From Campylobacter concisus (GTDB lineage: Bacteria > Campylobacterota > Campylobacteria > Campylobacterales > Campylobacteraceae): DNA of 64,000 nucleotides. Of the stretch, positions 25,906 through 33,779 are shown in pieces. Location: positions 56,709 through 120,708 of the forward strand of contig NZ_PPAW01000020.1 of NCBI RefSeq assembly GCF_002913225.1, in the 5' to 3' direction. Every line of letters begins with the position of its first letter. The first letter of the stretch is position 1. The notes below the pieces were generated by a model. That model made no database searches. It saw only the letters and a program-made list of their open reading frames with translations, and was not told the DNA's origin. The translations under genes were made by a program, and so were the position numbers.

Positions 25906-26727
25906 ATGATACAAACTTGCCTATTTCCAGCGGCTGGATATGGAACGAGGTTTTTACCAGCTACAAAATCGCTCCCAAAAGAGATGCTACCGATCCTTAC
26001 AAAACCGCTCATTCACTACGGCGTTGATGAGGCGCTTGAGGCTGGCATGGATAATATGGCCTTTGTCACAGGACGCGGAAAAAGGGCGCTTGAGGACTAT
26101 TTTGACATCAGCTACGAGCTAGAAAAAGAGATCGCAGGCAGCCAAAAAGAGTCACTACTAAGCGAAGTTAGAAATTTAATGAGCTCATGCACATTTTCAT
26201 TTACTAGGCAAAATGCTATGAAAGGGCTTGGACACGCCATTTATACGGGTAAAACGCTAGTTCGAGATGAAGCTTTTGGGGTTATTTTGGCAGATGATCT
26301 ATGTATAAATGAAAATGGCGAGGGCGTGCTTTCGCAAATGGTTAAAATTTATGAAAAGTATCGCTGCAGCGTAGTAGCTGTGATGGAGGTGCCAAAAGAG
26401 CAGACTAAGTCTTATGGCGTCGTAAGCGGTAGGTTTATAGAAGATGATCTCATAATGGTCGATGATATGGTTGAAAAGCCTGATCCTGCCGAGGCTCCGA
26501 CAAATTTAGCGATAATTGGCCGCTACATCCTAACGCCAGATATTTTTAACATCTTAGAGCGAACAAAACCAGGCAAAAACGGCGAAATTCAGATCACGGA
26601 CGCGCTAAAAACGCAGGCAAAAGATGGCATGGTGCTAGCTTATAAATTTAAGGGCAAGAGGTTTGACTGCGGCAGCATCGATGGCTTTGTCGAGGCTACA
26701 AATTTCTTTTACGAGCGCAGTAAATGA
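25906..26727 (+). CDS. galU: UTP-glucose-1-phosphate uridylyltransferase
   Basis: A 273-residue sugar nucleotidyltransferase making UDP-glucose for surface glycans. Seen: 'AAGYGTRFLPATKSLPKEM' (nucleotide loop), 'FVTGRGKRALEDYFD', 'GLGHAIYTGKTL', 'ADDLCI' and 'DDMVEKP'. RBS AAGGA precedes the ATG. It overlaps pgi by ATGA. galU and pgi are also neighbours in C. jejuni. Confidence 0.97.
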   Translation: MIQTCLFPAAGYGTRFLPATKSLPKEMLPILTKPLIHYGVDEALEAGMDNMAFVTGRGKRALEDYFDISYELEKEIAGSQKESLLSEVRNLMSSCTFSFTRQNAMKGLGHAIYTGKTLVRDEAFGVILADDLCINENGEGVLSQMVKIYEKYRCSVVAVMEVPKEQTKSYGVVSGRFIEDDLIMVDDMVEKPDPAEAPTNLAIIGRYILTPDIFNILERTKPGKNGEIQITDALKTQAKDGMVLAYKFKGKRFDCGSIDGFVEATNFFYERSK

Positions 26728-27944
26728 TAGAGACTTCATTTAAATTTAACTTTGCAAGCAGCGAGGTCATCGACTCTTACGCCAAACGCATAAACGACGA
26801 GTACGAAAGCGGCGAGATAGGCTACTACCACCTGCCAGCTCTTGGGCAAAATTTGCTTGGCGAGACCCGGGAGTATGAAAAAGGGCTAGTTCATATCAAA
26901 AATGTAGTACTTGTTGGCATTGGTGGCAGCAGTCTTGGCGTAAAGGCGCTAAAATCGATGCTTGAAGGCACAAAAGGGATAAAAAGAGAGCTTTTATTTT
27001 TAGACAACGTCGATCCTTGCAGCTATAAAAGCACGCTTAGTGGGCTAAATTTTGACGAGACGCTTTTTATAATAAGCTCAAAATCAGGCAATACAATCGA
27101 GACAATCACTATTTTTAAGTGCTTGCTTGATGACTTTAAACCTCAAAATTTAGGCAAAAATTTCCTCATAATAACTGATCCTGGGACAAATTTAGAAAAT
27201 TTCGCCAAAGAAAATGGCATTAAATTTTTTAATATCCCAAAAAACGTTGGCGGGAGATTTAGCGTGCTAAGTGCGATCGGTCTTGTGCCTCTTGGTATCT
27301 GCGGCTACGATATAAAGGCACTTTTAGATGGCGCGCTTGCTTGCAAAAAGCAATACATCGAGCAAAAAGATAGCTCCATAGTCGCTAAAGCCTACCACTA
27401 CGCTACTAGCAGAAACGCCAGCATAAATGTCATTTTTAGTTACTGCGATAGATTTTTTGAATTTAACGACTGGTATGTGCAGCTTTGGGCGGAGAGCCTT
27501 GGTAAAAAAAGAGGCTATAAAAGGGTCGGCCTTACGCCAGTTGGACTTGTTGGCAGCCGCGATCAGCACAGCTTTTTGCAGCTTATCATGGACGGCGTAA
27601 AAGATAAGAGCGTGACATTTATAAAGATAAAAGATCACGCGAGCGACAAGACTATCCCAAATTTAAGCCTAAAAGGGCTTGAAGAGTGCGATTTTGTAGC
27701 GGGTCTAAGCCTAAATGAGCTTATAAATTTACAGTGCGACGCGACAGCTATGGCGCTGGTGCAAGAGGGCATAAGTGTCGATACGATCACGCTTGAGAGG
27801 CTTGATGAGTTTCACGCTGGCTGGCTCATTTTTTACTACGAGCTACTAACCTCGGCCACTGGTATCATGCTAGGCATCAACACATACGATCAACCAGGCG
27901 TTGAGATAGGAAAACGTATCTTAAAAACCATGCTTTTAAAGTAG
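26724..27944 (+). CDS. pgi: glucose-6-phosphate isomerase
   Basis: A 406-residue isomerase, the short epsilonproteobacterial form (E. coli enzyme about 550). Motifs: 'VGIGGSSLGVKAL', 'ISKSGNTIET' as 'SSKSGNTIETIT', 'GGRFSVLSAIGL', the active-site 'GSRDQHSFLQ' and the lysine in 'TYDQPGVEIGKR'. It interconverts glucose-6-P and fructose-6-P, linking gluconeogenesis to GalU. Start overlaps galU by 4 bases. Confidence 0.97.
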   Translation: MIETSFKFNFASSEVIDSYAKRINDEYESGEIGYYHLPALGQNLLGETREYEKGLVHIKNVVLVGIGGSSLGVKALKSMLEGTKGIKRELLFLDNVDPCSYKSTLSGLNFDETLFIISSKSGNTIETITIFKCLLDDFKPQNLGKNFLIITDPGTNLENFAKENGIKFFNIPKNVGGRFSVLSAIGLVPLGICGYDIKALLDGALACKKQYIEQKDSSIVAKAYHYATSRNASINVIFSYCDRFFEFNDWYVQLWAESLGKKRGYKRVGLTPVGLVGSRDQHSFLQLIMDGVKDKSVTFIKIKDHASDKTIPNLSLKGLEECDFVAGLSLNELINLQCDATAMALVQEGISVDTITLERLDEFHAGWLIFYYELLTSATGIMLGINTYDQPGVEIGKRILKTMLLK

Positions 27945-27948
27945 AAAT

Positions 27949-28494
27949 ATGAAGAAATTTCTACTTTTAGCTCTTTTTGCCACGCAAATTTTTGCCTTTT
28001 CGGCGAGTAAATTTGTAAATGACGCTAGGTCGCAGATCGGCGTGACGCTAAGTTATGATCCAAGCTACGAAAAGCTCGCCTATCCTATGGGCGATGTGGA
28101 TATCAAAAAGGGTGTTTGTACTGACGTTGTGGTAAGGGCGCTACGTCATCAGGATATGGATCTGCAAAGGCTCATTTTTGAAGATATGAGTAAAAATTTT
28201 TCAGTTTATCCTAAAAAATGGGGCCTTAAAAAGGCTGATAAAAACATCGATCACAGGCGTGTTTTAAACATCGCTACCTTTCTAAAAAGAAAAGGTTTTG
28301 AGGTGAGTGATGATAAATTTCTGCCAGGCGATATCGTCACATGGATGCTACCAAGAAATCTACCTCACATCGGCGTGATCTCAGATAAATTTGAAGGACA
28401 AACGCCGCTTGTCATCCACAATATCGGCTCTGGCGTGCAGGAAGAAAACATACTTTATAGCTACAAGATCACGGGGCGTTTTAGGCTAAAGTAG
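27949..28494 (+). CDS. DUF1287 family exported protein, NlpC/P60-like fold
   Basis: A 181-residue protein with a signal peptide (MKKFLLLALFATQIFAFS). DUF1287 text: 'ARSQIGVTLSYDPSYEKLAYPMGDV' (split: ARSQIGVTLSYDPSY, EKLAYPMGDV), 'GVCTDVVVRALR' with the candidate catalytic Cys57 region, 'LPGDIVTWMLP' and 'PHIGVISD' with the candidate His. The layout suggests a periplasmic cysteine peptidase or amidase acting on peptidoglycan; activity is inferred. It starts 4 bases after pgi, so it is in the galU operon. Confidence 0.85.
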   Translation: MKKFLLLALFATQIFAFSASKFVNDARSQIGVTLSYDPSYEKLAYPMGDVDIKKGVCTDVVVRALRHQDMDLQRLIFEDMSKNFSVYPKKWGLKKADKNIDHRRVLNIATFLKRKGFEVSDDKFLPGDIVTWMLPRNLPHIGVISDKFEGQTPLVIHNIGSGVQEENILYSYKITGRFRLK

Positions 28495-28555
28495 CAAAAT
28501 GGCTTTTTAATCAAATTTTAGGCAAAATCGCAAAAAATAAATTCAAGGAAAAATA

Positions 28556-30145
28556 ATGTTAGAAGTTAGGGGACTTACTCAAAGATTTGCAAGCAGTTTG
28601 CTATTTGAGGATGTAAATTTAAAGCTAAATCGCCACAACAGATACGGACTAATCGGTGCAAATGGCGCTGGCAAATCGACATTTTTAAAAATTTTAAGCG
28701 GAGCTATCGAGCCAACTAGCGGCGAGATCATCATAGAGAATGGACTAAAGGTTGGCGTGCTTGGGCAAGATCAGTTTGCGTTTGAAAATTTCACTCTAAA
28801 AGATGCGGTGCTTTATGGCAACAAACGCCTATACGACGCTGTCAAAGAGAAAGAGAAGCTCTACATGAGCGAGGAATTTACAGATGAGATAAATGAGCGC
28901 TTAAGCGAGCTTGAGATGATAAGCGCTGAGGAAGACCCAAGCTACGAGTACGAGACTAGGATAGAAAAAATCCTAAGCTCACTTGGACTAAATGAATTTG
29001 ATAAGCTTATGAGCGAGGTTGAAAACTCAGATAAAGTTAAGGTTTTGCTGGCTCAAGTGCTCTTTCCAAAGCCAGACATCTTGTTTTTAGACGAGCCAAC
29101 AAACAACCTTGACATAGACGCGATAGCATGGCTAGAAAACGAGCTAAACCGCCACGAGGGCACGCTTGTGGTTATCAGTCACGACAGACACTTTTTAAAT
29201 AGAGTTTGTACAAATATTTTGGATGTGGATTTTAAGAAAATTCGCGAGTTTTCAGGCAACTACGACGACTGGTATATGGCTGCAAATTTGATCGCAAAGC
29301 AGCATGAGATGGAGCGTGACAAGAAGCTAAAAGAGAAAGAGGAGCTGGAGAAATTTATCGCGAGATTTTCAGCAAATGCGAGCAAGGCAAAGCAGGCGAC
29401 TTCACGTGCAAAACAGCTTGAGAAATTAGATATCGCAGAGATCGCTGTCTCAAGCAGGCGTGATCCAAGCATTCTATTTCGTGCAAACCGCGAGATAGGC
29501 AATGAGTTAATTGAGCTAAAGAACATAAGTAAGAAATTTGATGATAAAGTGATATTTGAAAACTTTAACTTTAAGCTCGAAAAGGGCGACAAGCTAGCCA
29601 TTATCGGCCACAACGGCGTTGGCAAAAGCACACTTTGTAAGATCATAATGGGCGAGATAAAGCCTGACGCGGGCGAGGTGCATATAGGCGCGACCATCGA
29701 GCTAGGATATTTTGCGCAAGATACTGTAAATAAGATAGATGGCGAGCTAAAGCTTTATGAGTACTTACAAGATGCCAAAAACAAGGACATCGATGAGATC
29801 AGAAAGTGCCTTGGCAGGATGCTATTTAGTGGTGCCGAGCAAGAAAAAGCAGTCGGAGCACTAAGCGGTGGCGAAAAACATCGCGTGAGACTAGCTCAGC
29901 TCATGCTTCACAGGCCAAATTTACTTGTCATGGACGAGCCAAACAACCACCTTGATCTTGAGGCTATCATCGCGCTTGGCGAGGCATTTTATAACTTTAA
30001 TGGCTCAGTCATCTGCGTAAGCCACGACAGGGAGCTGATAGATGCCTTTGCAAATAGAATTTTGCATCTAAAAGGCAATGGCGAAGTCGTTGATTTTAAA
30101 GGCACATACGAAGAGTATAGAGCAAATTTAGGCCTTGAAGGCTAA
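28556..30145 (+). CDS. ABC-F family ATPase (YbiT-like)
   Basis: A 529-residue protein with two ATPase domains and no membrane part. Walker A 'GANGAGKST' and 'GHNGVGKST'; signature in the second domain 'ALSGGEKHR'; Walker B 'LFLDEPTNNLD' and 'LVMDEPNNHLD'. The first-domain signature is degenerate (SEVENSDKVKV), which is normal for the YbiT group. The linker 'FSANASKAKQATSRAKQLEK' is typical. ABC-F proteins act on the ribosome E site; nothing ties this one to drug resistance. Confidence 0.92.
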   Translation: MLEVRGLTQRFASSLLFEDVNLKLNRHNRYGLIGANGAGKSTFLKILSGAIEPTSGEIIIENGLKVGVLGQDQFAFENFTLKDAVLYGNKRLYDAVKEKEKLYMSEEFTDEINERLSELEMISAEEDPSYEYETRIEKILSSLGLNEFDKLMSEVENSDKVKVLLAQVLFPKPDILFLDEPTNNLDIDAIAWLENELNRHEGTLVVISHDRHFLNRVCTNILDVDFKKIREFSGNYDDWYMAANLIAKQHEMERDKKLKEKEELEKFIARFSANASKAKQATSRAKQLEKLDIAEIAVSSRRDPSILFRANREIGNELIELKNISKKFDDKVIFENFNFKLEKGDKLAIIGHNGVGKSTLCKIIMGEIKPDAGEVHIGATIELGYFAQDTVNKIDGELKLYEYLQDAKNKDIDEIRKCLGRMLFSGAEQEKAVGALSGGEKHRVRLAQLMLHRPNLLVMDEPNNHLDLEAIIALGEAFYNFNGSVICVSHDRELIDAFANRILHLKGNGEVVDFKGTYEEYRANLGLEG

Positions 30146-30155
30146 ATGCTCACTT

Positions 30156-30186
30156 TGCCTCTAGGAAATTTCTAGGGGCAGCTTAA
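30156..30186 (+). terminator. terminator after ABC-F gene
   Basis: TGCCTCTAG (30156-30164) pairs with CTAGGGGCA (30172-30180) with one G-U pair, then GCTTAAATTT. Confidence 0.6.
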
Positions 30187-30640
30187 ATTTATCCCTTTAA
30201 ATTTACTGTTCAAAATGAGCTTATAAATTTAGGTAAAACTGCAAATTTTTAAATTTTCATCATATAAATGTGTCACGAAGTAATATTATAATTAAAGTTT
30301 AACTTAATTTTTTTATTTTTATGTTGTATAAACTTTAAATTTACATTAATTATTTGTTAAATTTTCTCAAAAATGGCTTTTAAACTTAAAGTGTAGGACA
30401 AATCTGAGTTAATTTGACCCTTTTTATATAATAAAAAAGTGATATTATTAGTAATATAACAATTTATATGAGCAAATTCCTAAAAATTAGCTTAAATATG
30501 AAATATAATTTTCTTTCAAAGAGCGCCATATCAAGTCAAAAACTTAAAGCTTAAAAAAAATAAGTAGTCATTAATATTTAAAATCTCAAATACCTATATA
30601 ATTTCACTCGGTAACAAATTTTTACTAAGGAGAAGCTGTT
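30187..30640. other. long AT-rich leader region of aspA
   Basis: About 450 bases without a frame on either strand. Contains short A/T runs and a near-palindrome GTGATATTATTAGTAATATAAC around 30441-30462. It ends with the aspA promoter. A regulated promoter is plausible because aspA is usually controlled by oxygen or dicarboxylates, but no known operator is recognised. Confidence 0.45.
30597..30602 (+). promoter_or_regulatory. -10 box of aspA
   Basis: TATAAT, giving a leader of roughly 30 bases before the ATG, which has AAGGAG 6 bases upstream. Confidence 0.55.
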
Positions 30641-32041
30641 ATGGCAACCAGAAGAGAACATGATTTTATTGGCGAGTTGGAAATTTCTGACAATTTTTAC
30701 TATGGTATCCAAACATTTAGGGCTACTGAGAACTTCCACATGAGCGGTAGAACATTAAAAGAGTATCCATACTTTGTAAAGGCATTTGCACAGATCAAAA
30801 AAGCTGCTGCGCTTGCAAATAAAGAGGTTGGCGTTTTAGATCCAAAGATAGCTGATGCTTTGGCAAAAGCTGCTGATAGAGTAATAGCTGGTGAGTTTTT
30901 AGATCAGTTTGTCGTTGATATGGTTCAAGGTGGAGCAGGAACAAGTACAAATATGAACTCAAACGAGGTTATCACAAATATCGCGCTTGAGAGCCTTGGT
31001 CACAAAAAAGGCGAGTATCAATACATCCATCCAAACGATCACACAAACCTTGGGCAAAGCACAAATGATACTTATCCAAGCTCTATTAAAGTAGCAACTT
31101 ATGCAAAACTTACTGACTTGCTTGCTGCTATGAATTTACTAAAAGATGAGCTTGAGAAAAAAGCAAAAGAATTTAAAGATATCATCAAAATGGGTAGAAC
31201 AGAGCTTGAAGATGCCGTCCCTACAACACTTGGCAATACTTTTAACGCATTTGCAAGCTACATCAAAAGTGACATCGAAAAGATCACAGCTGCTCGTGAG
31301 TCAATGACACATCTAAACATGGGCGCAACTGCGATAGGCACAGGCATCAACTGCCACCCAGAGTATAAAAATGTAGTTGTTAAAAAACTAAAAGAGATCA
31401 CTGGAGTTGATTTTAAAAAGGCTGATGATTTTATCGCTGCTACGCAAGATACTGCAGACTTCGTGCATGTAAGTGGTGCGCTTAAAACTGCCGCTGTTAG
31501 ACTTTCAAAAATCGCAAATGACTTAAGACTAATGAACTCAGGCCCAAGATGCGGTCTAGGTGAGATAAATTTACCTCAAATGCAACCAGGTAGCTCAATC
31601 ATGCCAGGTAAAGTAAATCCAGTTATCGCTGAGGTTGTTGGAGAAGCTTGCTATGAGGTTATCGGCAACGACGTGACTATCATGCTTTGCTCTGAAAGAG
31701 GCGAATTTGAGCTAAATGCATTTGAGCCAGGCATCGCTTATGCGCTATTTAACTCTATATTTATCCTTGAAAATGCTATGAAAACACTAGCTGAAAAAGC
31801 TATCAAAAAACTTACTGCAAACCCTGAGGCTTGCTTAAAATCAGTTCTTGGCTCAGTTGGTATCGTAACAGCATTTAACCCATATATCGGTTACGAAAAA
31901 TCAGCAAGCATCGCTAAAGAAGCCCTTCAAACAGGTAAAGCAGTTGGCGATATCTGCCTAGAGAGAGGCTATCTAAGCAAAGAAGAGATCGATAAGATTT
32001 TAGAGCCTAAAAATATGCTAAATCCGAGCATGGTTAGGTAA
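30641..32041 (+). CDS. aspA: aspartate ammonia-lyase
   Basis: A 466-residue aspartase. The superfamily signature 'GSSIMPGKVNPV' with the catalytic Ser loop is intact; 'GGAGTSTNMNSNEV' and 'HPNDHTNLGQSTNDTYPS' mark the substrate site. 'GIQTFRATENFHMSG' favours aspartase over fumarase. It turns aspartate into fumarate and ammonia, feeding FrdABC and the TCA cycle. Its codon choice avoids the rarer forms seen nearby, as expected for an abundant enzyme. dcuA follows 91 bases on. Confidence 0.96.
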   Translation: MATRREHDFIGELEISDNFYYGIQTFRATENFHMSGRTLKEYPYFVKAFAQIKKAAALANKEVGVLDPKIADALAKAADRVIAGEFLDQFVVDMVQGGAGTSTNMNSNEVITNIALESLGHKKGEYQYIHPNDHTNLGQSTNDTYPSSIKVATYAKLTDLLAAMNLLKDELEKKAKEFKDIIKMGRTELEDAVPTTLGNTFNAFASYIKSDIEKITAARESMTHLNMGATAIGTGINCHPEYKNVVVKKLKEITGVDFKKADDFIAATQDTADFVHVSGALKTAAVRLSKIANDLRLMNSGPRCGLGEINLPQMQPGSSIMPGKVNPVIAEVVGEACYEVIGNDVTIMLCSERGEFELNAFEPGIAYALFNSIFILENAMKTLAEKAIKKLTANPEACLKSVLGSVGIVTAFNPYIGYEKSASIAKEALQTGKAVGDICLERGYLSKEEIDKILEPKNMLNPSMVR

Positions 32042-32064
32042 AAATTTAAGCAAAGTATTATTAA

Positions 32065-32090
32065 AAGCGTGCCAAAATTCTGGCACGCTT
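32065..32090 (+). terminator. strong intercistronic hairpin between aspA and dcuA
   Basis: AAGCGTGCCA (32065-32074) pairs perfectly with TGGCACGCTT (32081-32090) around AAATTC. No T-run follows, so it may protect the aspA mRNA 3' end or attenuate rather than fully stop transcription into dcuA. Confidence 0.6.
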
Positions 32091-32132
32091 AAGTGGTGAT
32101 TTTAGTAATAAAATTTAATAAAGGAGTTTTCG

Positions 32133-33476
32133 ATGGATATAATGCTGATCTTACAGATTATAGTCCTATTTGGCGGCATCTATCTTGGTGTCAAACTAGG
32201 TGGTATGGGCGTTGGCTACGCAGGTGGTCTAGGCGTTGTGATACTCGCTTTACTTGGTATGAAAGTCGATATGAAAGATATCCCTATGGATGTTATCTTG
32301 ATCATCGCTTCAGTTATCTCAGCGATCACAGCTTTGCAAGTTGCTGGCGGACTTGACTATTTAGTTCAAGTAGCAACAAAAATTTTACGCAAGAATCCAA
32401 AACAAATCAACTTTCTTGCTCCGATAGTTACTTACTTTTTAACTATCCTTGCAGGAACTGGACACACTGCGTTTTCTATGATCCCTGTTATCGTTGAGGT
32501 TGCAAAAACACAAAACATCAAACCTTCAGCTCCACTTGCGCTTTCGGTTGTCTCTTCTCAAGTAGCGATCACTGCAAGCCCTATCTCAGCTGCTTTTGTT
32601 GCTATGAGTGGTCTATGTGAAAAGCTAGGTGTTAGCTATCCAGTGTTGCTATTTATTTGTATATCAACTACATTTGTTGCGATGATTATCACTTCGTTTA
32701 TCATCAATAAATTTTACGATCTTGACCTTTCAAAAGATCCTGTCTATCAAGAAAGACTTGCAAAAGGTTTGGTTGAAGAGGTTAAAGCTGCTGAATATCA
32801 CGAGCCAAAACCATACGCAAAAAGATCAGTCGCTATCTTTGCGATTGGCGTTTTGATCGTAGTTTGTTATGCACTATGCATTTCAAAGAGCTTAGGTCTT
32901 GTAGAAAAACCTATCCTTTCAAGAGATGCAGCTATCATTAGCTTCATGCTAACTATCGGCTTTACGATAGCAGTAGCTTGCAAAGTTGAGACAGGCAAAC
33001 TTCTATCAACTAGCACTTTCCAAAGCGGTATGAATGCGTGCATCTGCGTTGTTGGTATCGCATGGCTTGGTACAACATTTGTTAATGGACACCTTGATGC
33101 TATCAAAGAGGTTGCAAAAGACTTCGTTACTCAGTATCCATTTATCTTAGCTGTTGCACTTTATTTCTTAAGCTGCTTGCTATACTCACAAGCTGCTACA
33201 ACAAAGGTTATGATGCCTGCTGTTGCTGCTGCTCTTGGTATGACTAGCCCTGAAAATTCAGGTCAAATTTGGATCCTTGTAGCTTCATTTGCTGCAGTTT
33301 CTGGTCTATTTGTATTGCCAACATATCCTACAACACTAGGTGCGATAGCGATGGACGATACAGGAACTACAAGAGTTGGTAAATTTGTATTTAACCACTC
33401 ATTTTTCATCCCAGGAACTATAATGGTTGCATTATCAGTTATCCTTGGATTTATAGTAGCTCCAGTTCTTATATAA
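32133..33476 (+). CDS. dcuA: anaerobic C4-dicarboxylate transporter
   Basis: A 447-residue DcuA/DcuB family carrier with about 10 to 12 hydrophobic helices. Family text: 'GGIYLGVKLGGMGVGYAGGLGV' (split: GGIYLGVKLGG, MGVGYAGGLGV), 'FLAPIVTYFLTILAGTGH', 'VVSSQVAITASPISAAFVAMS'(split: VVSSQVAITASPIS, AAFVAMS) and 'QAATTKVMMPA'. It exchanges aspartate or fumarate for succinate, completing the aspartate-to-succinate respiration with AspA and Frd. AAGGAG precedes the ATG. A strong terminator follows. Confidence 0.96.
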   Translation: MDIMLILQIIVLFGGIYLGVKLGGMGVGYAGGLGVVILALLGMKVDMKDIPMDVILIIASVISAITALQVAGGLDYLVQVATKILRKNPKQINFLAPIVTYFLTILAGTGHTAFSMIPVIVEVAKTQNIKPSAPLALSVVSSQVAITASPISAAFVAMSGLCEKLGVSYPVLLFICISTTFVAMIITSFIINKFYDLDLSKDPVYQERLAKGLVEEVKAAEYHEPKPYAKRSVAIFAIGVLIVVCYALCISKSLGLVEKPILSRDAAIISFMLTIGFTIAVACKVETGKLLSTSTFQSGMNACICVVGIAWLGTTFVNGHLDAIKEVAKDFVTQYPFILAVALYFLSCLLYSQAATTKVMMPAVAAALGMTSPENSGQIWILVASFAAVSGLFVLPTYPTTLGAIAMDDTGTTRVGKFVFNHSFFIPGTIMVALSVILGFIVAPVLI

Positions 33477-33481
33477 AACTT

Positions 33482-33508
33482 AAGCCGAGGTCTCTCTCGG
33501 CTTTTTTA
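33482..33508 (+). terminator. Rho-independent terminator of aspA-dcuA
   Basis: AAGCCGAG (33482-33489) pairs with CTCGGCTT (33496-33503) around GTCTCT, followed by T4 and AA. Confidence 0.9.
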
Positions 33509-33779
33509 ATTCACTTTAAATTTTCAATTTTTTATATCAAATTCTTAAATAGTATCTCTTCTTAAATTTAAATTTTTCATTTTTATAAATCACGCAAAAA
33601 TCGCGCTAAAATTTAATCTATCTTAATTTATCATTTTTAAAATTTGCTCTATTTTGATATTTGATCTCACATATCATAAAAAATAAAAACTAAAAAAAAT
33701 TATTAAATAAAATTTAATTTTACTTTCAACTTTAAATAATAAAATAACAAAAAGTAAAATTTCTTTTAAAGGGAGAAAG
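33509..33779. other. AT-rich promoter region of psrA
   Basis: No frame. TGATAT (33655-33660) and ATATCA (33671-33676) form a 6-bp inverted repeat that could be an operator for the two-component system encoded downstream; this is a guess from position only. RBS AAAGGGAG sits before psrA. Confidence 0.35.

Noticed and set aside
28556..30145. Loss of the LSGGE signature in the first ATPase domain of the ABC-F protein
   Set aside because: The YbiT subgroup normally has a degenerate first signature, so this is not a defect.
32093..32356. 87-codon plus-strand frame at the start of dcuA
   Set aside because: Same strand but a different frame from dcuA, which has the RBS and family motifs.
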